38,209 bases of DNA from Bradyrhizobiaceae bacterium (GTDB lineage Bacteria; Pseudomonadota; Alphaproteobacteria; Rhizobiales; Xanthobacteraceae): positions 1-38,209 of the forward strand of contig CANKHJ010000021.1 in assembly GCA_947481635.1 (NCBI GenBank). The letters run 5' to 3'. Of this stretch, positions 8,754-17,068 are shown one piece after another (positions within the stretch are counted from its first letter, which is position 1; every line of letters begins with the position of its first letter). Under the pieces are notes generated by a model. It was not told where the DNA came from. It made no database searches and was given only the letters and a program-made list of their open reading frames with translations. The translations under genes were made by a program, and so were the position numbers.

Positions 8754-9530
8754 ATGTCGCGCATCCGCAAGCTCATCCCCGGCGTCGATTCGAAGCTGCT
8801 GATCCGCGACGCGGCGAAGGTCGCGCCCGATCCGACGCGGCGTCTGTTCCTGCGCGGCGGCGCAAGCGTCGGCGCGCTCGCTTTCCTCACCGGCTGCGAC
8901 ATCGTCGACAGCCTTTCGGCGGAGAACGCATTGCGCGCGATGTCGCGCTTCAACGACCGCGCGCAGATGTGGCTGTTCAATCCGAACAAGCTCGCGCCGA
9001 CCTATCCGGACAGCGCGATCACGCGGCCATTTCCGTTCAACGCCTATTATGCGCTGGAGGATGCGCCCGAGATCGACGCCGCCGACTACAAGCTCGAAGT
9101 CGGCGGGCTGATCGCGAATGACAAGCCGTGGACCCTGGACGAATTATACGCGCTGCCGCAGGAAACCCAGATCACGCGCCATATCTGCGTCGAGGGCTGG
9201 AGTGCGATCGGCAAATGGACCGGCGTCCGGCTGTCGGAATTCCTCAAGCGGCTCGGCGCTGACACCCGCGCGCAATATGTCTGGTTCCAATGTGCCGAAG
9301 GCTATTCGACCACCATCGACATGGCGACCGCGCTGCATCCGCAGACCCAGCTCACCTTCAAGTTCGACGACCAGATCCTGCCGCGCGCCTATGGCTTCCC
9401 GATGAAATGCCGGATGCCGACCAAGCTCGGCTTCAAGAATCCGAAATACATTATTGGGATGCACGTGACCAACAAGGACCTCGGCGGCTATTGGGAAAAC
9501 CAGGGCTATAACTGGCACAGCGGGGTGTAG
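8754..9530 (+). CDS. Tat-exported molybdopterin-dependent oxidoreductase (sulfite oxidase fold)
   Basis: A 258-residue protein with the sulfite-oxidase-type molybdopterin domain and no C-terminal dimerisation domain, so in size and design it resembles MsrP/YedY. It has a twin-arginine signal (TRRLFLRGG at 28-36), then a hydrophobic stretch ending in LTGC at Cys48, which could be a lipobox, so it may be a lipid-anchored periplasmic enzyme. Cys145 in RHICVEGWSAIGKW is the expected molybdenum ligand, and the C-terminal part (MPTKLGFKNPKYI) matches the family. It is directly downstream of a b-type cytochrome that probably connects it to the quinone pool. It may reduce an S- or N-oxide or oxidise a small substrate; which one cannot be read from sequence. 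Confidence 0.92.
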   Translation: MSRIRKLIPGVDSKLLIRDAAKVAPDPTRRLFLRGGASVGALAFLTGCDIVDSLSAENALRAMSRFNDRAQMWLFNPNKLAPTYPDSAITRPFPFNAYYALEDAPEIDAADYKLEVGGLIANDKPWTLDELYALPQETQITRHICVEGWSAIGKWTGVRLSEFLKRLGADTRAQYVWFQCAEGYSTTIDMATALHPQTQLTFKFDDQILPRAYGFPMKCRMPTKLGFKNPKYIIGMHVTNKDLGGYWENQGYNWHSGV

Positions 9531-9588
9531 TCCCCCGCGGGCGCGGTGCGTTAAAGTTGGCCGGTCGCTGTCATCTTGGAGACCCGCC

Positions 9589-9975
9589 ATGACCCGCCGC
9601 CTGATCTCGTTCGGGATGCCATCCGAAAAGCGCGGCAGCTACAGCCGCGCGGTGGTCGATGGCGACTTCTGTTTCGTCGCCGGGACAACCGGCTATGACT
9701 ACGCGACGATGACGATCCCGGAGGATTTCACCGCGCAGACCCGCAACAGCTTCAACACCATCGCGCGCGCGTTGCAGGAGGCCGGCTTCGCGGTCGCCGA
9801 CATCGTGCGGGTGACGTATTACCTGACCGATATCCGCGACGCCGAAGAGATGCATCCGGTCGTCGCGGAATTCCTCGCCGACGTCCGTCCGGCCTCGACG
9901 CTGCTGGCGGTGACCGCGCTGGCGCAGCCAGCCATGAAGATCGAGATCGAGGTCACGGCCAAGCGGCGGACCTAG
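9589..9975 (+). CDS. Rid (YjgF/YER057c/UK114) family protein
   Basis: A 128-residue single-domain Rid protein with the typical N-terminal [18 protein letters not shown] strand, the helix [27 protein letters not shown] and the C-terminal KIEIEV strand. RidA itself hydrolyses reactive enamines and imines made by PLP enzymes, using an Arg in the PARS motif. Aligning the C-terminal part here gives PAST, so that Arg is replaced. This points to one of the Rid subfamilies without enamine deaminase activity, though the alignment was by eye. A TTGGAG motif about 8 bases upstream supports the start. It lies between the molybdoenzyme gene and leuB and may be transcribed alone. Confidence 0.9.
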   Translation: MTRRLISFGMPSEKRGSYSRAVVDGDFCFVAGTTGYDYATMTIPEDFTAQTRNSFNTIARALQEAGFAVADIVRVTYYLTDIRDAEEMHPVVAEFLADVRPASTLLAVTALAQPAMKIEIEVTAKRRT

Positions 9976-10051
9976 CATCGGCGGTCGACCTTGCGCCCGG
10001 TGGCGTCACCCGGTAGCAATCCCGCCAATTCTTATTGCGAGGCAACACCCG

Positions 10052-11164
10052 ATGGCCACCCACAAGCTCCTCCTGCTCGCCGGCGACGGCATCGGCCCTG
10101 AAGTCATGGCCGAGGTGAAGAAGCTCATTGCCTGGATGAATTCCCATGGCATGGGCACATTCGTCACCGAGGACGGGCTGGTCGGCGGCTCCGCCTATGA
10201 CGTCCATGGCGTCGCGATCACCGAGGAGACCATGGCCAAGGCGATGGCCACCGATGCCGTGATCTTCGGCGCGGTCGGCGGGCCCAAATGGGACAAGGTG
10301 CCGTATGAGGCGCGTCCCGAGGCCGGCCTGCTGCGGCTGCGCAAGGATATGGCGCTCTACGCCAACCTGCGTCCCGCGGTGACCTATCCGGCGCTGGCCG
10401 ACGCGTCTTCGCTGAAGCGCGAGCTGGTCGAGGGCCTCGACATCATGATCCTGCGCGAGCTCACCGGCGGTGTTTATTTCGGCGAGCCCAAGACCATCAC
10501 TGATCTCGGCAATGGCCAGAAGCGCGCCGTCGATACCCAAGTCTACGACACCTATGAGATCGAGCGCATCGGCCGCGTCGCCTTCGAGCTGGCGCGCAAG
10601 CGTCGCAACAAGGTGACGTCGATGGAAAAGCGCAACGTGATGAAGTCCGGCGTGCTCTGGAACGAAGTCATCACCGCGCTGCACGCCCGCGAATACAAGG
10701 ATGTGGAGTTGGAGCACCAGCTCGCCGATTCCGGCGGCATGCAACTGGTGCGCGCGCCGAAGCAGTTCGACGTCGTCGTGACCGACAACCTGTTCGGCGA
10801 CATGCTGTCCGACATCGCGGCAATGCTCACCGGCTCGCTCGGCATGCTGGCCTCGGCGTCGCTCGGTGAGGCTGACCCCAAGACCAAGAAGCGCAAGGCG
10901 ATGTATGAACCTGTGCACGGCTCGGCGCCGGATATCGCCGGCAAGGGCATGGCCAATCCGATCGCCATGCTGGCATCGTTCGGAATGGCGCTGCGCTACT
11001 CGTTCGACATGATCAAGGAAGCCGACATGCTCGACGCCGCGATCGCCGCAACGCTCGACAAAGGCCTGCGCACCGCGGATATCAAGTCCGACGGCACCAA
11101 GGTGATCGGCACCGGCGAGATGGGCGACGCGATCATTGCCGAGATGGCCAAGCTCGCGGCCTAG
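10052..11164 (+). CDS. leuB: 3-isopropylmalate dehydrogenase
   Basis: LeuB oxidises and decarboxylates 3-isopropylmalate to 2-oxoisocaproate with NAD in leucine biosynthesis. The 370-residue length is standard. The family landmarks are present in order: [12 protein letters not shown] at the N-terminus, the substrate-binding [11 protein letters not shown] region, the catalytic Tyr in [18 protein letters not shown], the metal-binding Asp residues in [16 protein letters not shown], and the NAD-specific [18 protein letters not shown] loop. A GAGG motif lies upstream of the ATG. In relatives leuB lies close to asd; here the two are separated by the nrdAB unit, an exported-protein gene and the sulfite dehydrogenase pair. 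It acts in the cytoplasm. Confidence 0.98.
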   Translation: MATHKLLLLAGDGIGPEVMAEVKKLIAWMNSHGMGTFVTEDGLVGGSAYDVHGVAITEETMAKAMATDAVIFGAVGGPKWDKVPYEARPEAGLLRLRKDMALYANLRPAVTYPALADASSLKRELVEGLDIMILRELTGGVYFGEPKTITDLGNGQKRAVDTQVYDTYEIERIGRVAFELARKRRNKVTSMEKRNVMKSGVLWNEVITALHAREYKDVELEHQLADSGGMQLVRAPKQFDVVVTDNLFGDMLSDIAAMLTGSLGMLASASLGEADPKTKKRKAMYEPVHGSAPDIAGKGMANPIAMLASFGMALRYSFDMIKEADMLDAAIAATLDKGLRTADIKSDGTKVIGTGEMGDAIIAEMAKLAA

Positions 11165-11270
11165 CAGCGGCCGCCTGTGTATTGCGTTGACGGCATGCGG
11201 CCGGGGGCAGCCCCGCCGAATTGCGGCTTGACGACTCAGTAACGTATCCGCACCATATTTAGCGATGATG

Positions 11271-11456
11271 ACGGTGCTTCGGACACGATCTTGTGTCTGA
11301 GGCTAAGAGGGAATCCGGTGTGCCTTCAAAGGGCTAGGCCGGAGCTGCCCCCGCAACTGTAAGCGGCGAGCGGCTGTCGCGTTGGGTCACTGGTGTTACG
11401 GCACCGGGAAGGCCAGGCAGCCGTACCGACCCGTGAGCCAGGAAACCTGCCGTCAT
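11271..11456 (+). promoter_or_regulatory. cobalamin (B12) riboswitch controlling nrdAB
   Basis: All sequence hallmarks of the cobalamin riboswitch occur in order: GGTGCTTC at the 5' side, AAGAGGGAATCCGGTG, then GCTGCCCCCGCAACTGTAAG, the GTCACTG segment, GCACCGGGAAGGC, and the B12 box GAGCCAGGAAACCTGCC near 11435-11451. About 110 bases of leader follow to the nrdA ATG at 11566, including a small hairpin at 11500-11515. No U-tract terminator is obvious there, so control may act on translation or through Rho. By family knowledge, adenosylcobalamin binding lowers expression of the downstream gene. Confidence 0.95.
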
Positions 11457-11565
11457 CGTTGAACGACCTCGGGCGGGGTGTCCCGGTGGCCGCTTGCTTA
11501 CGGCTGTCCAGCCGTGCCTGCACGCGTCCGTCAAAGCCTCGGCCCACATTGATGGGAATGCGCCG

Positions 11566-13563
11566 ATGGCTCTCGCTTACGATTTCGACCGCAACGGACA
11601 ATTGATTCTCCCGACCGCCACCGCCGTGAAACCGAACCGCGCGCCGGCCGGCCCCAGCGATGATGTCGTGGCGCTGCATCCGGCCAAACCTGAATCGTTG
11701 ACATCTGAGCTGCCCCAGCCCGCATTATTCGCGTCGCCGCCGACCCCGGCGCCGCTGCCCTATCCACTCGCGCCGCTGCCGAAGCCGTCCGATCTGACAC
11801 TCGATCGCAGCCGCGACGCGCTGCTGACGAATTTCGGCAAGGCGACGCTGAACGACCGCTATCTGCTGGACGGCGAGAGCTATCAGGACATGTTCGCGCG
11901 GGTCTCCTGCGCCTTCGCCGACGACGTCGATCACGCGCAGCGGCTTTACGACGCGATGTCGCAGCTCTGGTTCATGCCGGCGACGCCGATCCTGTCCAAT
12001 GGCGGCACCACCCGCGGCCTGCCGATCTCCTGCTTCCTCAATTCGGTATCGGATTCGCTCGACGGCATCGTCGACACCTGGAACGAGAACGTGCTGCTGG
12101 CCTCGAATGGCGGCGGCATCGGCACCTATTGGGGCCAGGTGCGCTCGATCGGCGAGCCGGTGAAGGGGGCCGGCGAGACCTCCGGCATCATCCCGTTCAT
12201 TCATGTGATGGACGGGCTGACGCTGGCGATCAGCCAAGGCTCGCTGCGCCGCGGCTCGGCCGCGGTCTATCTCGACATCCATCATCCGGAGATCGAGGAG
12301 TTCCTCGAGATCCGCAAGGCGTCCGGCGACTTCAACCGCAAGGGCCTCAACCTCCATCACGGCATCAACGTCACCGACGAATTCATGGAGGCGGTGCGCG
12401 ACGGCAAGATGTTCGCGCTGCGCAGCCCCAAGACCAAGGCGATGCTGCGCGAGGTCGATGCGCGCCAGCTCTGGCAGCGTATTCTTGAGACGCGGCTGCA
12501 GACCGGCGAGCCGTATCTGCTGTTCATCGACTCGGTGAATCGCGCGCTGCCGAAGCATCAGCGCGAACTCGGCCTCAAGGTCTCGACCTCGAACCTGTGC
12601 AGTGAGATCACGCTGCCGACCGGCATCGATCACCGCGACGAGGACCGCACCGCGGTGTGCTGCCTGTCCTCGCTCAACATCGAGACCTGGAGCGAGTGGT
12701 CGAACCAGCCGCATTTCATCGAAGACGTGATGCGCATGCTCGACAACGTGCTGACGCATTTCATCACGGTGGCGCCGGAGGGGATGAAGCGCGCGCGTTA
12801 CTCTGCGTTGCGCGAGCGCTCGGTCGGCCTCGGTGTGATGGGCTTCCATTCGTTCCTGCAGGCGCAGGGCATTCCGTTCGAGAGCGCGCTGGCGAAATCC
12901 TGGAACCTGAAAATCTTCCGTAAGATCCGCCGCGATGCCGATGCCGCCTCGGTCGATCTCGCGCGCGAGCGCGGGCCGTGCCCGGATGCGCTGGAACGCG
13001 GCATCAATGCGCGCTTCAGCCACAAGATCGCGATCGCGCCGACTGCCTCGATCAGCATCATCTGCGGCGGCGCCAGTGCCTGCGTCGAGCCGATCCCGGC
13101 CAACGTCTATACCCACAAGACGCTGTCGGGCGCCTTCGTGGTGCGCAATCCGTATCTGCAGAAGGCGCTCGCCAAGAAAGGCGCAGACACCGCCGAAGTG
13201 TGGCAGTCGATCGTCGAGCACGAAGGCTCGGTGGCGCATCTCGATGTGCTGGACGAGTTCGAGAAGGCGACCTTCCGCACCGCATTCGAGATCGACCAGC
13301 GCTGGGTGATCGACCTCGCGGCCGACCGCACGCCGTTCATCTGCCAGAGCCAGTCGCTCAATCTCTATCTGCCCGCCGACATCGATAAGTGGGACCTGCA
13401 CATGCTGCATTGGTCCGCATGGAAGCGCGGCGTGAAGAGCCTCTATTACTGCCGCTCCAAGTCGATCCAGCGCGCCGCTTTTGCCGGCCAGCTGGAGGCC
13501 AAGGAACGCGCCGTCGCGAAGACCGAACGGACCGATTATGAGGAATGCCTCGCATGTCAGTGA
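11566..13563 (+). CDS. nrdA: ribonucleoside-diphosphate reductase class I, alpha subunit
   Basis: NrdA reduces ribonucleotides to deoxyribonucleotides. The 665-residue protein keeps the catalytic residues: Cys156 (LPISCFLN) and Cys366 or its neighbour (TAVCCLSSLN) as the redox pair, Asn343, the thiyl Cys345 and Glu347 in SNLCSE, and the C-terminal CLAC that is re-reduced by thioredoxin or glutaredoxin. No ATP-cone motif is seen. Residues 1 to about 80 are instead a low-complexity Pro/Ala-rich extension, so allosteric activity control by dATP may be missing. The frame is open upstream to 11494 but that lies in the riboswitch leader, so the ATG at 11566 (MALAYDF) is taken. It overlaps nrdB at its 3' end. 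The upstream cobalamin riboswitch implies repression by B12. Confidence 0.95.
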   Translation: MALAYDFDRNGQLILPTATAVKPNRAPAGPSDDVVALHPAKPESLTSELPQPALFASPPTPAPLPYPLAPLPKPSDLTLDRSRDALLTNFGKATLNDRYLLDGESYQDMFARVSCAFADDVDHAQRLYDAMSQLWFMPATPILSNGGTTRGLPISCFLNSVSDSLDGIVDTWNENVLLASNGGGIGTYWGQVRSIGEPVKGAGETSGIIPFIHVMDGLTLAISQGSLRRGSAAVYLDIHHPEIEEFLEIRKASGDFNRKGLNLHHGINVTDEFMEAVRDGKMFALRSPKTKAMLREVDARQLWQRILETRLQTGEPYLLFIDSVNRALPKHQRELGLKVSTSNLCSEITLPTGIDHRDEDRTAVCCLSSLNIETWSEWSNQPHFIEDVMRMLDNVLTHFITVAPEGMKRARYSALRERSVGLGVMGFHSFLQAQGIPFESALAKSWNLKIFRKIRRDADAASVDLARERGPCPDALERGINARFSHKIAIAPTASISIICGGASACVEPIPANVYTHKTLSGAFVVRNPYLQKALAKKGADTAEVWQSIVEHEGSVAHLDVLDEFEKATFRTAFEIDQRWVIDLAADRTPFICQSQSLNLYLPADIDKWDLHMLHWSAWKRGVKSLYYCRSKSIQRAAFAGQLEAKERAVAKTERTDYEECLACQ

Positions 13564-14639
13564 TGAGTGATCTGTCGCGTATTGACCCGCGTACGCTGAT
13601 CGGCAAAGGCAAGATCGGCCTGCTCGATTCCACCGGCACCTACGACGTCGATCGCTATGCCTGGGCTTACGATTTCTGGAAGCGCCAGCAGCAGACCCAT
13701 TGGATGGGCGAGGAAGTCCCACTCGGCGGCGACATCAAGGACTGGGCCTCGGATCGCGTCAGCGACGCCGAGCGCAGCCTGCTGACTCAGATCTTCCGCT
13801 TCTTCACCCAGTCGGATGTCGAGGTCGGTGACAATTATCTCAAGCGCTATATCCCGATCTTCCAGCCGCTCACCATCCAGATGATGATGGCCGCCTTCAC
13901 CAACATGGAGACGGTGCATATCGACGCCTATGCGCTGCTGCTCAAGACGCTCGGCATGCCCAAGACCGAGTTCGAGGCATTCCGCGATTATTCGGAGATG
14001 CGCGCCAAGGCCGACTATATGCACACCTTCGGCGTCGGCACCGTGGCGGACGTCGCGCGCACGCTGGCGATGTTTGGCGCCTTCACCGAGGGCATGTCGC
14101 TGTTCGCGAGCTTCGCGATGCTGCTGAACTTCCCGCGCCACAACAAGATGAACGGCATGGGCCAGATCGTCTCGTGGTCGGTGCGCGACGAGAGCCTGCA
14201 TTGCGAGGGCATCATCAAGCTGTTCCACGAATGGGATAACGAAACCGGCGCCGTGACCAAGGCAGTGCAGGACGACATCATCGATGTCGCCAAGACGATG
14301 GTGCAGCTCGAGGAGAATTTCGTCGATCTCGCCTTCGGGATCGGCAAGATCGAAGGCATGCGCGCCGAGGAAATCCACGCCTATGTGCGCTACGTCGCGG
14401 ACTGGCGGCTGACCCAGCTCAAGCTGCCGACCACGTTCGGATATTTCGCGATGGAGGAGGGCAGCTATCGCCAGCTTCAGCCGCACCCGCTGCCCTGGCT
14501 GGTCGAGATCCTCAACGGCGTCGAGCACGCCAATTTCTTCGAGCAGCGTTCGACCGAATATTCCAAAGGCGCGACCAGCGGCGCATGGGATGGCGACGAC
14601 GGCGTCTGGGCCACCTTTGACCGCACCAAGGCGGCGTAG
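13554..14639 (+). CDS. nrdB: ribonucleoside-diphosphate reductase class Ia, beta subunit
   Basis: NrdB carries the di-iron centre and tyrosyl radical that activate NrdA. In the 361-residue protein the metal ligands and radical site are at the expected spacing: Asp88, Glu119 and His122 in METVHIDAY with radical Tyr126, then a Glu in TEGMSLF and the pair in RDESLHCEG. A Tyr rather than Phe at 126 supports a classical oxygen-dependent radical enzyme. Starts at 13545, 13554 and 13563 are possible. The GAGGA motif ends immediately before 13545 and lies nine bases before 13554, so 13554 (MSVMSDL) is chosen, which overlaps the end of nrdA. A strong terminator follows. Confidence 0.95.
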   Translation: MSVMSDLSRIDPRTLIGKGKIGLLDSTGTYDVDRYAWAYDFWKRQQQTHWMGEEVPLGGDIKDWASDRVSDAERSLLTQIFRFFTQSDVEVGDNYLKRYIPIFQPLTIQMMMAAFTNMETVHIDAYALLLKTLGMPKTEFEAFRDYSEMRAKADYMHTFGVGTVADVARTLAMFGAFTEGMSLFASFAMLLNFPRHNKMNGMGQIVSWSVRDESLHCEGIIKLFHEWDNETGAVTKAVQDDIIDVAKTMVQLEENFVDLAFGIGKIEGMRAEEIHAYVRYVADWRLTQLKLPTTFGYFAMEEGSYRQLQPHPLPWLVEILNGVEHANFFEQRSTEYSKGATSGAWDGDDGVWATFDRTKAA

Positions 14640-14666
14640 CCTCGGTATTGCCGCCTTGCAACGAAA

Positions 14667-14690
14667 AAGGCCGGGCGTCAGCCCGGCCTT
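14667..14690. terminator. bidirectional rho-independent terminator
   Basis: Perfect 10-bp stem AAGGCCGGGC with loop GTCA, flanked by A5 on the left and T4 on the right. It can stop nrdAB on the plus strand and the exported-protein gene on the minus strand (convergent ends at 14639 and 14714). Confidence 0.92.
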
Positions 14691-14713
14691 TTATATCAAA
14701 GAGGCAGATCGCC

Positions 14714-15064
14714 TCAGAACGGATTGCGCCGGCTCGGCAGGTCGAACGCGCCCGGCAGCGGATGCCGGTGATGCGGACCGGTATTGTCGATCGCATTGGT
14801 CACCGAATACCCGAGCGGGAACGCATAGTCCTGGTACTTGTGATCGCCCGGCATCGATTCCGTGCCGGTGTTCAGATACGAGCGGCGGTTCACCGTGATG
14901 CGCGCGCGGGCGCGCGGCTGGGCGACGCGCCGGCGTGCCTGCGACGACACTTCGTCCTGGGCGTTCCTGATGCCAATGGCGTTCTCCGCCGACTGGGCCG
15001 GCATGGCGAACGCCGCCGCCGCGATCAGTCCGCCCAAGGCTGCCGTGATAATGCTCCGACGCAT
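14714..15064 (-). CDS. small exported hypothetical protein
   Basis: A 116-residue protein of unknown function. The ATG at 15064 (MRRSIITAALGG) is chosen over an upstream start at 15097 because a GAGGA motif lies six bases before it and a signal peptide begins right there, with likely cleavage after AQSA (about residue 26). The mature part is basic at first (SSQARRRVAQPRARARI), then has Tyr, Gly and His rich stretches (YLNTGTESMPGDHKYQDYAF, NTGPHHRHPLPG). There is no cysteine in the mature part. It is convergent with nrdB and divergent from the sulfite dehydrogenase gene, with 215 bp in between. Nothing in the sequence indicates a specific role. Confidence 0.78.
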   Translation of the reverse strand: MRRSIITAALGGLIAAAAFAMPAQSAENAIGIRNAQDEVSSQARRRVAQPRARARITVNRRSYLNTGTESMPGDHKYQDYAFPLGYSVTNAIDNTGPHHRHPLPGAFDLPSRRNPF

Positions 15065-15279
15065 GTCGTTCCTCGTTTGATTCCTCGTCAGCGGCACTCT
15101 AGCCAGCTTTCGGGCGTTTCAACAATGCTCTTCCGGACAAGCCGCGCGCGCTCCACCGGTTCCACGCGGTCACGATGCGGGCCTTGTGACAGGTAGATTT
15201 TGCCGAAATCTCTCCCTAATCTGTAGAATAACCTGCGCCGTGACGCGCAGCAGAGAATAATTCGTCTCGGGAGGAATCC

Positions 15280-16620
15280 ATGACCGGCAAGATCGAACGA
15301 TCGCTCGACGAGTTGAACCGCGACGATCCGGAACGCGCCGATGCGCTCGCCTTCGGCCGCCGCACCGGTGTGAGCCGGCGCGGATTCCTCGGCGGCTCGG
15401 GCCTCGCGGCCATGACCGCCGCCGTCGGCGCCACAATTCCCTTCGCCGCGACCATGCCGGGCGGCCTGGTGCCTGCCGCGCTGGCGCAGGGCGCGGCTCC
15501 GGCGCCGGCGCCAAAGGGACCCCAATATCTCAGCTTCCCGGGAAAGAGCGACAAGCTCGTTGTGCTCGGCGACCGGCCGCTGGTGGCCGAGACGCCGGAG
15601 CATCTGCTCGACGACGACACCACGCCGACCGAGAAGTTTTTCGTCCGCAACAATGCCGGCATCCCGGATGCGGCTGCTAGCGCGGATGCGTGGAAGATCG
15701 TTGTCGACGGCGAGGTGAATCAAAAGCTGGAACTGACGCTCGGTGAACTGAAGGCCAAGTTCAAGCCGGTGACCCAACGCATGGTGATGGAATGCGGCGG
15801 CAATGGCCGTTCGTTCTTCACGCCGCAGGCGCGCGGCAATCAATGGACCAACGGTGGCGCGGGCTGCGCCGAGTGGACCGGCGTGCGGCTTGCCGACGTG
15901 CTCAAGGCCGCCGGCGTGAAAGATTCCGCAGTCTATACCGGCCATTACGGCAGCGACCGCAGCCTTGCGGACGCCACCAAGGATGCGATCTCGCGCGGCG
16001 TGCCGATCAAGAAGGCGCAGGAGCGCAACAACCTGATCGTATTCGCGATGAACGGCCAGCCGCTCACCAACCTCCATGGCGGGCCGGTGCGGCTCGTCGT
16101 GCCGGGCTGGCCCGGCTCGGTGTCCTCGAAGTGGCTCACCCGCATCAGCGTGCGTGACAAGGTGCATGACGGCGCCGGCATGGGCGGCACCTCGTATCGC
16201 GTCACCATCAATCCGATGGTGCCGGGCGATCAGCCCGACCTGAAGAATTTCCGCGACCTCGAATCGATGCCGGTGCGTTCGATCATCACCAGCCCGGCCA
16301 ATGGCGCGACCTTTGCGAAAGACACGCGTGAGGTAAAGCTGCGCGGCGCGGCCTGGGCCGGCGACCTCACGGTGCGGCGCGTCGATGTCTCGACCGATTT
16401 CGGCGCGACCTGGAAACGCGTGTCGCTCGAGCGGCCCAAGAACAAATATGACTGGCAGCGCTGGACCGCGGCGGTGACGCTGCCGAGCGACGGCTATTAC
16501 GAGATCTGGACCCGCGCCACGGATTCCACCGGCAGAATGCAGCCGCACATCGCTGGGAACTGGAATCCACAAGGCTATGGCGGCAACCCGGTGCACCGCG
16601 TGGCGATCAAGGTCGCTTGA
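15280..16620 (+). CDS. Tat-exported sulfite dehydrogenase, molybdopterin subunit (SorA/SoxC type)
   Basis: A periplasmic molybdoenzyme, 446 residues, that by family oxidises sulfite to sulfate. A twin-arginine signal (SRRGFLGGSGLA at 32-43) and a long hydrophobic stretch end near ALAQ at residue 70. The molybdenum-cofactor domain carries Cys172 in MECGGNGR, the conserved metal ligand. HGGPVRLVVPGWPG contains typical substrate-site residues, and the C-terminal part (from about 330, with WTAAVTLP and EIWTRATDS) is the immunoglobulin-like dimerisation domain of sulfite oxidases. Its stop overlaps the ATG of a c-type cytochrome gene, its likely electron acceptor, as in SorAB. A GGGAGG motif precedes the start. 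It may detoxify sulfite or support growth on reduced sulfur; the exact substrate is inferred. Confidence 0.93.
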   Translation: MTGKIERSLDELNRDDPERADALAFGRRTGVSRRGFLGGSGLAAMTAAVGATIPFAATMPGGLVPAALAQGAAPAPAPKGPQYLSFPGKSDKLVVLGDRPLVAETPEHLLDDDTTPTEKFFVRNNAGIPDAAASADAWKIVVDGEVNQKLELTLGELKAKFKPVTQRMVMECGGNGRSFFTPQARGNQWTNGGAGCAEWTGVRLADVLKAAGVKDSAVYTGHYGSDRSLADATKDAISRGVPIKKAQERNNLIVFAMNGQPLTNLHGGPVRLVVPGWPGSVSSKWLTRISVRDKVHDGAGMGGTSYRVTINPMVPGDQPDLKNFRDLESMPVRSIITSPANGATFAKDTREVKLRGAAWAGDLTVRRVDVSTDFGATWKRVSLERPKNKYDWQRWTAAVTLPSDGYYEIWTRATDSTGRMQPHIAGNWNPQGYGGNPVHRVAIKVA

Positions 16621-16967
16621 TGCGGTTGCTACACGCTCTGCTGCTGGTCCTGACGCTGACGATACCGGCCCTGGGCCAGCAACCGCCGGCGTTCACGCCG
16701 CGCGAGGAAGTGCCCGAGGATTATCCGGACCGGGCCGGCCGCGACGAGACCTTCCACATGTGCACCGGCTGCCACGGTTTCCGCATCGTGGCGCAGCAGG
16801 GCCAGTCGCGGCGCGCCTGGGAAGGCACCCTCGACTGGATGACCGAGCGGCACGGCATGGTGGCGCTCGATGCCGACACCCGCCGGATCGTGCTCGACTA
16901 TCTCGAAGCGATTTATCCGCCGCGCACCCGCCCCGGCGGCTTCCAGAATCCGTTCGCGCCGCGCTGA
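16620..16967 (+). CDS. monohaem c-type cytochrome, partner of the sulfite dehydrogenase
   Basis: A 115-residue protein with a signal peptide (MRLLHALLLVLTLTIPALGQ) and a single haem motif CTGCH. The haem motif is followed by a helix with WEGTLDWMTERHGM, whose Met can be the distal haem ligand, and by a C-terminal helix (RRIVLDYLEAIYPP). The size fits the SorB type of periplasmic cytochrome. The ATG overlaps the sulfite dehydrogenase stop by one base (TGATG), so the two are translationally coupled and very likely form an enzyme pair that passes electrons to the respiratory chain. An upstream TTG three bases earlier is less likely. Confidence 0.9.
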   Translation: MRLLHALLLVLTLTIPALGQQPPAFTPREEVPEDYPDRAGRDETFHMCTGCHGFRIVAQQGQSRRAWEGTLDWMTERHGMVALDADTRRIVLDYLEAIYPPRTRPGGFQNPFAPR

Positions 16968-17068
16968 GGCGGCTCCGCCAAACCATTGTTTTCGACGCAT
17001 TTCTCGCTTAGAAGCTGCGTTTCCGCCATGCCGCGGTGCGGCAGATGGGGAAATTCGGAGAGACGACA

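Noticed and set aside
11725-13722. 665-codon open frame antisense to nrdA
   Set aside because: It covers the well-supported nrdA gene in reverse, and its protein is Arg/His/Asp-rich without any domain. It is a codon-usage artefact of GC-rich DNA.
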